DNA of 14,779 nucleotides, taken from assembly GCA_014904985.1 (NCBI GenBank), contig MU128917.1, positions 427,714 through 442,492 on the forward strand. The letters run 5' to 3'. A model generated the notes under the pieces. That model saw nothing but the letters and a program-made list of their open reading frames with translations, did no database searches and was not told where the DNA came from. Of this stretch, positions 1 to 8,182 are shown in pieces. Origin of the DNA: Hydnum rufescens UP504 (lineage: Eukaryota > Basidiomycota > Agaricomycetes > Cantharellales > Hydnaceae). Position 1 is the stretch's first letter; every line of letters starts with the position of its first letter. The position numbers were made by a program, and so were the translations under genes.

Positions 1-158
1 CGGAAAATCCCCCGCACAAAAAGGGACGTGCGCAGCCACCCGCACCCGCAACCCGCAACCCGATCCAAGAGCCCAGCGCCCGAACACCCGCAACGTACGC
101 AACGACGGATGAAATACGGTACCACACACCCGCTGCGGCGGGTGTGTGGTAATAGCTA
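1..158 (+). other. Exon-like module 1 of array 1 (partial) with A hairpin
   Basis: The 3' end carries a perfect hairpin at 121-150: 13-bp arms ACCACACACCCGC and GCGGGTGTGTGGT around loop TGCG, a UNCG-type tetraloop closed by C-G in RNA. The donor GTAAGT begins at 159. The frame that reads PHTRCGGCVV through the hairpin meets a TGA just upstream at 110-112, so it is not cleanly coding. Confidence 0.6.
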
Positions 159-260
159 GTAAGTTTCTTGTACAACGGCGCCCAAAGAGCAGCAGTAGCT
201 GCTCTTTGGGTGCTGCTTCTGTTTTTTTTTTTCAAACTAACGTATTATTGATTATTCTAG
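159..260 (+). other. Predicted intron, 102 nt, with B hairpin
   Basis: Donor GTAAGT, branch ACTAAC at 236-241, acceptor TTCTAG ending at 260. Hairpin B spans 176-215: core arms CCCAAAGAGCAGC and GCTGCTCTTTGGG around loop AGTA, extended by five pairs of which two are G.U in the + RNA. Compared with the common B arm, one A is missing on the left and one T on the right, so the stem stays paired. Confidence 0.62.
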
Positions 261-416
261 GTCTCCCCTCGATGCACGAAAACCCACCCAACAAGAACAC
301 AGCCAACTTCCAAGATGAAAAAGAAATGTGCGCGGCCACCCGCAACCCGATCCCAGAACCGCGACCGCGGGCCAAAATGAGTACCACACCCGCTTCGGCG
401 GGTGTGGTACTACAAG
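261..416 (+). CDS. Exon-like module 2 of array 1, fully open frame
   Basis: 156 nt, a multiple of three, open in the phase where the preceding exon supplies one base. The translation starts GLPSMHENPPNKN and ends TTPASAGVVLQ; it resembles other modules of the window (HENPPD in array 3, CETPPKAS in array 2). Hairpin A at 381-410 has arms GTACCACACCCGC and GCGGGTGTGGTAC around TTCG, a C(UUCG)G tetraloop in RNA. It is two bases shorter in the CACA tract on both arms than hairpin A at 121-150. The frame does not continue through module 3, so coding function is doubtful. No known domain recognised. Confidence 0.3.
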
Positions 417-520
417 GTATTTTTATTTTATTTTCTGTATCTGCAGTGATGCAAAAGGAGCAGCGCAAGCTGCTCCTTTTGCGTCACTTCGAATTTTTAC
501 TAATGTGTATGATATTTTAG
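417..520 (+). other. Predicted intron, 104 nt, with variant B hairpin
   Basis: Donor GTATTT, branch TTACTAAT near 497-504, acceptor TTTTAG ending at 520. Hairpin B covers 445-488 with a 20-bp stem around GCAA, a GNRA-type loop closed by C-G. The arms read GCAAAAGGAGCAGC and GCTGCTCCTTTTGC, so the A-to-G change on the left is matched by T-to-C on the right relative to the usual B. The only imperfect pair, 450 with 483, is U.G in the + RNA. Confidence 0.62.
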
Positions 521-694
521 AAGCTCCCGAAATGACGACTCACCCCAACGACGACCTGCGACCCGTCCAAACGACCCCCCAACGGTGAACCGCCGAGCCT
601 CACTCCCCCCAATGGCCACCAATGAGCCGGCCGAACCCCCGATCAAGCAACGGAAAGCACCACACACCCCTTAGGGCGTGTGTGGTGCTACTAA
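521..694 (+). other. Exon-like module 3 of array 1 with A hairpin
   Basis: 174 nt, a multiple of three. Hairpin A at 656-689 is longer (15-bp arms starting AGCACCACACACC, loop TTAG, one C-C mismatch). The phase used by module 2 meets TGA within about 20 codons. Another phase is open almost to the hairpin but is incompatible with module 2. Pro/Arg-rich in that reading; no family recognised. Confidence 0.5.
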
Positions 695-743
695 GTATGC
701 TTTTTTTTTTGAATTTTGACTTATATTTAATATATTTTCTTAG
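695..743 (+). other. Predicted short intron, 49 nt, no B hairpin
   Basis: Donor GTATGC, long T-run, weak branch (TTGACTTA), acceptor TTCTTAG ending at 743. It lacks hairpin B and is about half the length of the B-bearing introns. Confidence 0.5.
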
Positions 744-1005
744 ATTCTCGTGCAATAGATACCACCCGACACCTCAGCAGTGTGTCCCCTGAACCGCGTC
801 TGAACCACGGACGACCCCCCATCTGAACTTCTGACAGTACCACACCTGCTAGGGTGGTCTTTTTTTTTATTGAATTTTTAAATAAATAAATACATGTACA
901 TAAGTTAATAAGAACAAAAGATCAGACTGCCGAACAAATACTGCCCCCACCCGGGTATGTATGATCATGATAATAAATAAATAATTATAAATGAACACCA
1001 GAGGA
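744..1005 (+). other. Decayed last module and AT-rich tail of array 1
   Basis: A reduced A stem (ACCACACC...GGGTGGT) lies near 838-857, followed by a T-run, AT-rich DNA, CCCGGGTATGTATG near 951-964 and an AATAAATAAATAA stretch. The same order (T-run, CCCGGGGTATATG, AATAATAAATG) occurs on the - strand after array 2 (about 10958 down to 10800), so the two arrays share a common 3' end. Confidence 0.65.
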
Positions 1006-1194
1006 ATATAATAATAATGGTGATTAACCCTGAATAAGATCTTCTCTCTCTTTCCTCTCAGGTTGATGCCCTTATGCACCTTTAACTTAGTCTCATGTTT
1101 CTCGCTAACTTGCCTATAGTAACTTCTTAATGCTATAAGTCTACCCTTGCCATAAGTATATGTATAGGTTGGTGCATGTTGCAGGCATGAAGTT

Positions 1195-1345
1195 CAGAGA
1201 CTGGGGCCCCATTGGGGCCCAACTTGGTCTGGCCGATATGGGGTATTTGGCCCAATTGGGCCCCATGTCGGGAGGGCCTCCCTAGGTACCAAAAAGTGCC
1301 TGGGATTTGGTACCTAAGAAGGTCCTGATATCGGTGGTCCAAGGT
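1195..1345 (+). repeat. GGGGCCCC/GGTACC palindromic tail domain, copy 1
   Basis: Holds GGGGCCCCATTGGGGCCC near 1203-1220 and TTGGCCCAATTGGGCCCCA near 1248-1266, then an inverted repeat TAGGTACCAAA (1283-1293) and TTTGGTACCTA (1306-1316) with a 12-nt spacer. Related domains follow array 2 (10640-10790, - strand) and array 3 (14462-14652). Confidence 0.8.
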
Positions 1346-1555
1346 GTCCCAACCCTTCTTCTATACTGGAACTTTCCGGGCTTTACTTAAGCACCCATGA
1401 CTCGATAGTTGAAGGAAAGTGGTAACCGAGGAAGGCTCAGAAATTATCATCTGAAGAGCTTCTCAGTTTTAGAATTTTAAAATATTGCCCCAGTCTGGGG
1501 CTTTATAACATGACAAACTGTACTAATGAAACATGCTTCATTTGTGATTGTAAGG
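1346..1555. other. No recognisable feature
   Basis: AT-rich sequence without an open frame of note, splice-like signals or repeats that I can support. Confidence 0.5.
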
Positions 1556-1579
1556 AGATTTGGCTCTGAGCTTGAAGCA

Positions 1580-1690
1580 ATTTGGCCATTCCAAATTAGG
1601 AAATTTCCAAATATGGAATAGCCAAATAAGGGAATCTCCTTATTTGGAATTGCTAAATAAGGTAATTTCCTTATTTGGATTGATTAATTT
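1580..1690. repeat. Short inverted repeats of the CCAAATAAGG/CCTTATTTGG type
   Basis: A perfect inverted repeat CCAAATAAGG (1622-1631) and CCTTATTTGG (1638-1647) with a 6-nt gap is followed by a second pair, AAATAAGG and CCTTATTT, at about 1655-1677. Decayed relatives lie just upstream (CCAAATTAGGAAATTTCC). Confidence 0.7.
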
Positions 1691-2216
1691 GGCAAATTGA
1701 TGAGGCATTGACAGCTGCCACAGTATAAAGTTGAGGTAGGTGTATTAACAAAACCAAAATGCTGTGGATTACTCCGAAATATGGATGAGCTTGCACTGCC
1801 ATGGACAAAGATACTAAATATGGAAATGTCACAGCCACACTCCAACTCACCTGACAAACAAAATTCCCTCTCAAACCCTCATATTATGTAAACATAAGAG
1901 TCAGAGATAAGAATCGGGGATTTCTACAGCTCATTACTGCATACTAGGTCATCTGGTGTCCAGACTGCAGCTCAGGCCAAAATTTGGCATCATGTGTTGA
2001 TTATGTAATTCATTTCGGAAGCTAATGTATAGTGGATGAGTATGGATGTGCCCTACCTTAAGAGTGAGTAGAGCATGGAAGAGAAGATGCATTCTCCATG
2101 GCAAATGCTGTGGCTTATGAACATGAGAACTAATTACATAAGGCTTAGGCACACCGAGCCTAAGTGCTACAAACTACATAGATGAATGTATATATATATA
2201 TGTGTACTTCATTACA
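1691..2216. other. Gene-poor stretch
   Basis: No convincing frame. A short inverted repeat CTTAGGC (2144-2150) and GCCTAAG (2158-2164) and a TA microsatellite near 2189-2201 are the only structures seen. A TTACAG acceptor ends at 2217. Confidence 0.45.
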
Positions 2217-2217
2217 G

Positions 2218-2550
2218 GAGCTACTACACCAGTGAGCAGTTTATCTATTAAGAATGTGCCGTCTGCTGAACATCAAGAAGCCTGATCCTCACAGATACCT
2301 CCCTTCCCATGCTGCACATCCCTCACTTCTTGTTGAACAGCCACATGACTCACCTGGCACTGATGTCGATACACCAACCTTGGATTTTGTTGTGTCTGAA
2401 ACAAGCACTCTAGCTCAGGTGAAGAAGCACACATGGCATGATTCCATCTCAGGGGATGATACACCTGACTCACAGAGACCTGCATCCAAGAAGTACAAGG
2501 ATGCATCTCTATCCCATCCTAAGAGGGTTAGGAAGACCAAGAAGGCTTAG
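2218..2550 (+). pseudogene. Last-exon-like coding fragment with frameshift, unknown protein
   Basis: From a possible acceptor (TTACAG ending 2217), one phase reads ATTPVSSLSIKNVPSAEHQE and then stops near 2280. A second frame, open from 2236 with its first ATG at 2254, continues as KPDPHRYLPSHAAHPS and ends at TAG 2548-2550 with a Lys/Arg-rich tail (KRVRKTKKA). Both readings have coding-like composition and overlap at 2260-2285, so a single-base shift probably joined them once. The protein is hydrophilic, Ser/Thr/Pro/Asp-rich, with a basic C-terminus that could be a nuclear signal (inference). No family recognised. Confidence 0.35.
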
Positions 2551-2693
2551 GTTGGGTGACCTAGTGCTTGGTTTGTTGTATGGTACCTTGTCCCATAAAA
2601 CATATTACATTGCAGTGCTTGGGAGCTTACTCCACTTGTGCTTGAGTCAGCTGAAGCTACTGTATTGACTTGTGTGCTGTTAGGGCTTCAGGT
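2551..2693. other. Flank of minisatellite
   Basis: No gene. The stretch around 2619-2641 (GTGCTTGGGAGCTTACTCCACTT) resembles 3224-3246 (ATGCTTTGGAGGCACTCACTCCA) on the other side of the minisatellite, suggesting the repeat grew between duplicated flanks or inside a duplicated unit. The match is weak. Confidence 0.3.
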
Positions 2694-3172
2694 ATGTCTA
2701 TTTCCCAGTATAGAATAGGCATGTCTAATTCCCAGTATAGGGATGTCTATTTTTTGGAATAGGCATGCCTATTTTCCTGGATAGACATGTCTATTTTTTT
2801 GGAATAGGCATGCCTATTTCCCTGGATAGACATGTCTATTTCAGTTTAGACATGTCTGTACTGAATAGGCATGTCTATTGTTCAGAATAGGCATGCCTAT
2901 TTCCCTGGATAGACATGTCTATACTGAATAGGCATGTCTAATTCCCAGTATAGGCATGTCTATTTTTCAGAATAGGCATGCCTATGTCCCTGGATAGACA
3001 TGTCTATTCTGGAATAGGCATGTCTCATTCCCAGTATAGGCATGTCTATTCTGAAATAGGCATGCCTATTTCCCTGGATAGACATGTCTATTTCAATGTA
3101 GACATGTCTATTTCATGGAATAGGCATGTCTATTTTTCAGCATAGATATATCTACATGACATAGGCATGGTT
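2694..3172. repeat. Minisatellite of 12-bp palindromes TAGRCATGYCTA
   Basis: About twenty copies of a 12-bp motif spaced roughly 18-24 bp apart. Perfect forms are TAGGCATGCCTA and TAGACATGTCTA; a mixed form TAGGCATGTCTA is also common. One copy near 3144-3155 is TAGATATATCTA, again a perfect palindrome. Spacers are short and similar (TTTCCCTGGA, TTTTTCAGAA, ATTCCCAGTA). A recurring order (GC form, then AC form, then mixed forms) suggests a higher-order unit near 90-110 bp. Confidence 0.92.
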
Positions 3173-3657
3173 ATCTTGGACAGAACTTATCTTGTTGCTG
3201 TACCATAGAAAACTCATTTCCCAATGCTTTGGAGGCACTCACTCCATATCAGTGTGAATGTTAATACACACTGTCTGGCTTTGCCTCATTGTTCTCAATC
3301 CATGTTGTGTCCATTTGTCTAGTGCTGGGGCATCACTGTGAATCACACAGCATAGTTACCACACATACTCTCATTACTGTAAACTCCATTTTGTCTATTG
3401 ACAATACACACTTAGTGAATGGCCTCAGCTATCACAGCATACATTGTGTTCTTCTGTGTAGCTCAAGACATTCAACCTGTTACTGATCTAAACCATTTCA
3501 TCCAATCACCCCAATATTTCCACTTGCAAGGCAGAAAGTTATTCTCCACCATAAATGAAAGTTTCCCTCGCCATTGTGCAATTCACCCATGCCCTTGACA
3601 AGAACACTACTACCCAACTCTTCAAACTCATTAACAAGTGAGTGCTGCAAGACAGAG
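3173..3657. other. No recognisable gene
   Basis: The only open frames are short and of low quality. Sequence is CA/TG-rich and CpG-poor, as in the older repeats of the window. Confidence 0.45.
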
Positions 3658-3895
3658 GATCTGGACACCACTAGACACCATCATGATGCCAAGGTGAAAT
3701 ACCACTTGAATTGAAAACTTAAACATCATTAGAGACCACCATGATCATGATACAAAGGTAACTTCAAGTTCAAGTGAGGACTTAGACACCAGTGGAGACC
3801 AATAGACACCACCATGAATGGCAGAGTAATTACCAATTTAATTGAAGACTTGGACACCATGAGACACCAATAGACACCAATTTCATACACCATAA
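3658..3895. repeat. Imperfect 63-68 bp tandem repeat with GACACCA core
   Basis: Four diverged units begin near 3658, 3721, 3783 and 3851. They share AGACTTRGACACCA, TAGACACCA and a CATGAT-rich middle. Unit length drifts by a few bases. Confidence 0.65.
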
Positions 3896-3904
3896 TGAGA
3901 CAAC

Positions 3905-4231
3905 CTTGATAGGTCTCTTCAAAGTCAATAATTAAGCTCTAGACATGACTAGACACAACTGATTTAGACATGCCTAAATTAACCCTTGATAGGCCTCTTC
4001 AAAGTCAATAATTAAGCTCTAGACATTGCTAGACACAACTGATTTAGACATGCCTAAATTAACCCTTGGTATGCCTCTTCAAATTCAATAAGTAAATTCT
4101 ACACATCACTAGACATCACTGATTTAGGCATGTCTAAATCAACCCTGGATAGGCCACTTCAATTCAAAGTCAATAATTAAGCCCTAGACATCATTAGACA
4201 CAACTGATTTAGGCATGCCTAAATCAACCCC
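3905..4231. repeat. 80-bp tandem repeat, four units
   Basis: Units start at 3905, 3985, 4065 and 4145, an exact 80-bp step three times, with a slightly longer last unit. Each holds ATAGGCCTCTTCAAAGTCAA-like sequence, a TAGACA pair and a 20-bp palindromic core: GATTTAGACATGCCTAAATT (3961, 4041), GATTTAGGCATGTCTAAATC (4121-4140), and the perfect GATTTAGGCATGCCTAAATC (4206-4225). The core is the same RCATGY palindrome as the minisatellite at 2694-3172. Confidence 0.9.
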
Positions 4232-4286
4232 AGAATCCCTATCAAATAGGTAAAAAGCCTGGGAGCAGCACCTGCGGTGGGCACAG

Positions 4287-4298
4287 ATAGGCATGCCT
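4287..4298. repeat. Solitary TAGGCATGCCTA palindrome
   Basis: One isolated perfect 12-bp copy of the minisatellite motif outside either tandem array. Confidence 0.6.
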
Positions 4299-5820
4299 AT
4301 TATAGGGACTTAGAAAATTTTCATCTTTTGAACACCTTTAGACACTGCCTAGATGTGCCTATATAAAAACCACCTCTTAGGTCAAAGGCCAATGCAACCA
4401 GAACCCACCTAAGAGGTACCTTTTTGGGGGTGCATTAGGTGAAGGTCTTTCTGGTTAATAGAAAATCCCAATGAACAGTGGTTGCTCAAGGGAATAGATC
4501 AGTGTCACAAAATAAGATGTCAAGGCCACACCCTGAAGTCATCCTCTTGACTATTCAGTCTTAATGTGGCTCTACACAGTCTTGACAAGTGGAAAATCTC
4601 CTCCAGACAGTGGCAATACTTCAGTGCCTCAGACTGTGATAGGGGGATAAACTAACTATTTACATGCTCCCTCCCCTTTATATACATTTCAGGCTGCAAT
4701 TAAAAATTCCAGAAGAAAAGCAGAGATAAGGGAAGCATAATGAAAAAGAAATGAAGCTAAAAGCTTCAAAACTGGTGGAGATATTCAAGAATCAAGTGAA
4801 AAAGAGAAAAAAAACACTTTACAAGGCATTCCTCCCTTGAAACTGGATAGATTCTCTTAAGGAATGGTGGAATAGGCCACCCTGAGTGCCCTGTGCATCG
4901 GATTTAAGAGGGCCAGAACCAATTTGTCATTTGTGTTGGTGGAGCAAGGGGGGAGTCATGGGGAGGGAGTTGTCTTGTGAAAAATGGAGTTCTTATCTGA
5001 TCATTTGCCCTTGGTACCATTCAATGTGCATTTTTAACAGCTGTCAGGGTGTGGTACTCACAAACAAATCCAATAAGAATTGGCTTTGAAAATTGAGGAA
5101 TACTCCTTCAGAGTATGAATCATGGAAAGATATTGTTACATGGACCACACTTTTGGTCTGTTGTAAGCAGGTTGGTTATAAACCAATCCAACTACTGTCC
5201 ACAAGGTTGAGCTGGGGATGAAGAAGGGAATCACAGAACTAATCCAGTTGTTCAGGTTTGGGTGGGGGAAGGTCTTTTGAACAGGGGAAATTGCAGTGAG
5301 CCAACAAAGCCCAAGCAATTAAGTGAGAATGTGTGTTTCAGTCAAATTACCACACCCTAAGAATCCCTTCTTGAGACCTTAGTCAAAGTGTAGTTAGAAT
5401 TCGCTTTTTGTAGTGAGAAATCACCCAGGGACCAGCAGCTGTTCAAGGAGCTTCAAACTGGAGGGAGGGGGAGAACTACTGAATTTGTGTGCTAGCTGCA
5501 CCTAATATACAATACAGACTTCGACTCAATAGAAAGTAAAAAAGTCGGACTTAAGGGACATATAGAGAAAAAGAAATGAAGTTAAAATCTTCAAAACTGA
5601 TGGAGATATTCCAATTTCAAGATAAAAGGGGAGATTGACACATTACATGCTATTCCTCCTTCAATTCTGGACAAGTTCCCTTAAGTAAAAGTGGAACAGG
5701 CCGCCCTGGGGGTCTTCTCCATCGGACATATGAGGGCCAGAAGTAATTTGCTATTTTGAATGGTGGAGCAAAGGGGGAGTCATGGGGAGGGAGTTGTCTT
5801 GTGAAAAATGGAGTTCACAT

Positions 5821-5824
5821 CCAC
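5821..5824. repeat. Target-site duplication CCAC, left
   Basis: Matches 7206-7209. Removing one CCAC and 5825-7205 restores a reading ACATCCACTCATTTTTCCC, which aligns with GCATCCGCTCATTTTTCCC in the inner copy. Confidence 0.75.
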
Positions 5825-7205
5825 TGTTGGAGGGATAAATCCCTACACCATAGAATCCTCATCCTCGGCCCATTTTCCTTATGAACGAAACAATTACATG
5901 TCATCACACTCATTTAAATTTATCATCATTCATTATTCAAGAAAGCAATGGGATTCCCACCCCTTTCCAGCTCATAATATTGCCTCATTCCTTTACCATG
6001 TCCACCAGTAAATTTATTGACTATCCATCAGACTTCAACAGTCCTCTTCAAAAAGGGGCAGTTTATGCCCCACATCAAGTCCATTTTCCTTGGACAAGGC
6101 AATTCAACTTGCCATCCTTCTTCAAGACTGGATGACTTGCCTGCTCTTCCAAGTCATCCTACTGCCTTAAGGGTAATGGATTGTGATTATGTAATGATGT
6201 GGACCAGGCCTAGTTCCAATTCTGGACTTGCAGATTCATCACATGATCCAGATAGGGGCTGTACTACTCTGAGGGAGTATTTTTCAAATTTCTCCATCAT
6301 TTTTGATCGGATTGACTCGAAACAACTGCTCCCAGAAAGACAAAAATTGTACCTATCGAACGGTACCAAACACGAAACAAAAGGATCAAAAATGCGGTCC
6401 CTGTAACAATATCTTGCCATGATTCATACTCTGAAGGAGTATTTCTTGATGTTCGAGGCCAATTCTTATTGGATTCGTTTGCGAGTACCACGCCCTGAAA
6501 TCTGTTGAAAATGCGCATCAAATGGTACCAAGGGAAAAATGAGCGGATGCAAACTCCATTGTTCACAAGACAACTCCCTCCCCATGACTCCCCCTTTGCT
6601 CCACCATTCAAAATAGCAAATTACTTCCAGCCCTCTTATGTCCGATGGAGAAGACCCTCAGGGAAACCTATTCCACTTTTCCTTAAGGGAGCTTGTCCAG
6701 GTTTGAAGGAGGAATCACATGTAATGTGTCAATCTCCCCTTTTATCTTGAAATTGGAATATCTCCATCATTTTTGAAGATTTTAACTTTATTTCTTTTTC
6801 TCTGTGTGTCCCTTAAGTCCTACTTTTTCACTTTCTATTGAGTCGAAGTCTGGATTGTATATTAGGTGCAGATAGCACACAAATTCAGAAGTTCTCCCCC
6901 TCCCTCCAGTTTGAAGCTCCTTGAACAGCTGCTGGTCCCTGGGTGATTTCTCACTACAAAAAGCGAATTCTAACTACACTTTGACTAAGGTCTCAAGAAG
7001 GGATTCTTAGGGTGTGGTAATTTGACTGAAACACACATTCTCACTTAATTGCTTGGGCTTTGCTGGCTCACTGCAATTTCCCCTGTTCAAAAGACCTTCC
7101 CCCACTCAGACCTGAACATCCAAATTAGTTCTGTGATTCCCTCCTTCATCCCTGGCTCAACCTTGCAGACAGTAGTTGGATTGGTTTATAACCTTCCTGC
7201 TTACA
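5825..7205 (+). mobile_element. LTR-like element, youngest, inverted (layer 3), 1381 bp
   Basis: Begins TGTTGGAGGGATAAATCCC at 5825 and ends CTTCCTGCTTACA at 7205, flanked by a 4-bp direct repeat CCAC (5821-5824 and 7206-7209). It has no terminal inverted repeat beyond TGT...ACA and no internal protein-coding domain, which suits a solo LTR of a Ty1/Ty3-type retrotransposon better than a DNA transposon. It sits inverted inside the layer-2 copy, creating a 660-bp inverted duplication (5162-5820 against 6545-7205). It keeps more CpG sites than the two older copies. Confidence 0.72.
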
Positions 7206-7209
7206 CCAC
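7206..7209. repeat. Target-site duplication CCAC, right
   Basis: Partner of 5821-5824; see the 1381-bp element between them. Confidence 0.75.
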
Positions 7210-8182
7210 TCATTTTTCCCTTGGTACCATTCGATGCAAATTTTCAATGGCTTTCAGGGAGTGATACTCGTGAACAAATCTGATAAGAATTGGCTTCGAA
7301 AATCCAGAAATACTCCTTCAGAGTATGAATCTTGGCAAGATAATGGTACAGGGACCGTATTTTTGATTCCTTCGTTTCATGTTTGGTACCATTCGATAGG
7401 TACAATTTGTATCTTTCTGGGCACAGTCGTTCTGAGTCGATCCAATCAAAACTGATGGAGAAATTTGAAAAATACTCCTTTAGAGTAGTGCAGCCTCTAT
7501 CTGGATCATGTGATGGATCTGTGAGTCCAGAATCAGAACTAGGCCTGGTCCACATCATTACATAATCACAATCTGTCACCCTTAAGGCAGTAGGATGACT
7601 TGGAAGAGCAGGCAAGTCATCCAGTCTTGAAGAAGGATGGCAAGTTGAATTGCCTTGTCCAAGGAAAATGGACTTGATGTGGGGCATAAACTGCCCCTTT
7701 TTGAAGAGGACTGTTGAAGTCCGATGGATAGTCAATAAATTGACTGGTGTTCATGGTAAGGGAATGAGGCAATATTATGAGCTGGAAAGGGGTAGGAATC
7801 CAATTGATTTCTTGAATAAATGAATGATGATCAATTTAAATGAGCACAGTGACATATAATTGATTCATTTGAAAGGGAAATAGGCTGAGGATGAGGATTC
7901 TAGGTGTAGGGATTTATCCCTCCAACACCATTCATCACGTATTTGGTATTGTTCAATAGGTACAATTTGTATCTTTCTGGGTGTGGTCATCTCAAGTCGA
8001 TCCAATCAAAACTGATGGAGAGATTCGAGAAATACTCCTTTAGAGTAGTGCAGCCCCTATCTGGATCATGTGATGGATCTGCAAGTCCAGAATTGGAACT
8101 AGGCCTGGTCCCATGTCATTACATAATCACAATCCATCACCCTTAAGGCAGTAGGATAGCTTGGAAGAACAGGCAAGTCATA

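Larger units (their letters stand above)
1..870 (+). repeat. Hairpin-exon array 1 (sense +, truncated by window start)
   Basis: Tandem modules of about 260-275 bp. A hairpins lie at 121-150, 381-410 and 656-689, with a decayed one near 838-857. B hairpins lie at 176-215 and 445-488. Splice-like introns are 159-260, 417-520 and 695-743. Exon blocks share a box resembling ACGACGGATNAAATACGG just before hairpin A. Every A and B stem has a 4-nt loop. Module sequence is divergent apart from the hairpins and splice signals. The array decays to the right, where the last module has only a remnant stem before a T-run and AT-rich tail. Confidence 0.88.
5162..7927 (-). mobile_element. LTR-like element inserted in the old copy (layer 2)
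   Basis: Pieces 5162-5824 and 7210-7927 sum to 1381 bp. The - strand begins TGTTGGAGGGATAAATCCC at 7927 and ends TGCTTACA at 5162, giving TG...CA termini typical of LTRs. It splits the old copy at the point where 5161 meets 7928. The flanking 4-mers are CTGT and CCAT, so any target duplication has decayed. Inside, at 7244-7735 on -, runs a 160-codon open frame also present in the inner copy. Its many amino-acid changes between copies give no sign of selection for protein. Confidence 0.7.

Noticed and set aside
121..150. Hairpins as CRISPR repeats or rho-independent terminators
   Set aside because: No regular spacers of uniform length, eukaryotic splice signals next to each hairpin, and no T-run immediately after stem A.
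1133..1342. Antisense frames with FWYL and PNGAP shared by 1133-1342 and 14465-14671
   Set aside because: Produced by the GGTACC and GGGGCCCC palindromes, which read alike on both strands; not evidence of a protein.
2694..3172. p53-type response elements
   Set aside because: The decamer fits RRRCATGYYY, but the setting is fungal and the motif is part of a tandem minisatellite.
4354..4417. TATA box (CTATATAAAAA) with an 11-bp inverted repeat ACCTCTTAGGT/ACCTAAGAGGT as a promoter
   Set aside because: The TATA-like string aligns with the TATAAACC end of the LTR-like element, and no gene follows.
6017..6406. 130-codon open frame in the LTR-like element, also present at 7244-7735 (-)
   Set aside because: No ATG at the start of the frame, no domain, many replacement changes between two recent copies, and broken in the oldest copy. 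Better explained as a chance frame in an LTR.
5150..7240. A fold-back element with 660-bp inverted ends
   Set aside because: The CCAC duplication and the exact 1381-bp sums are better explained by one element inserted inverted into another copy.
7049..7264. Shared short frame beginning MLGLCWLTAISPVQKT in two copies (also 5136-5318 on -)
   Set aside because: It lies in the same LTR-like element and is shared simply by copy descent; too short and without a motif.
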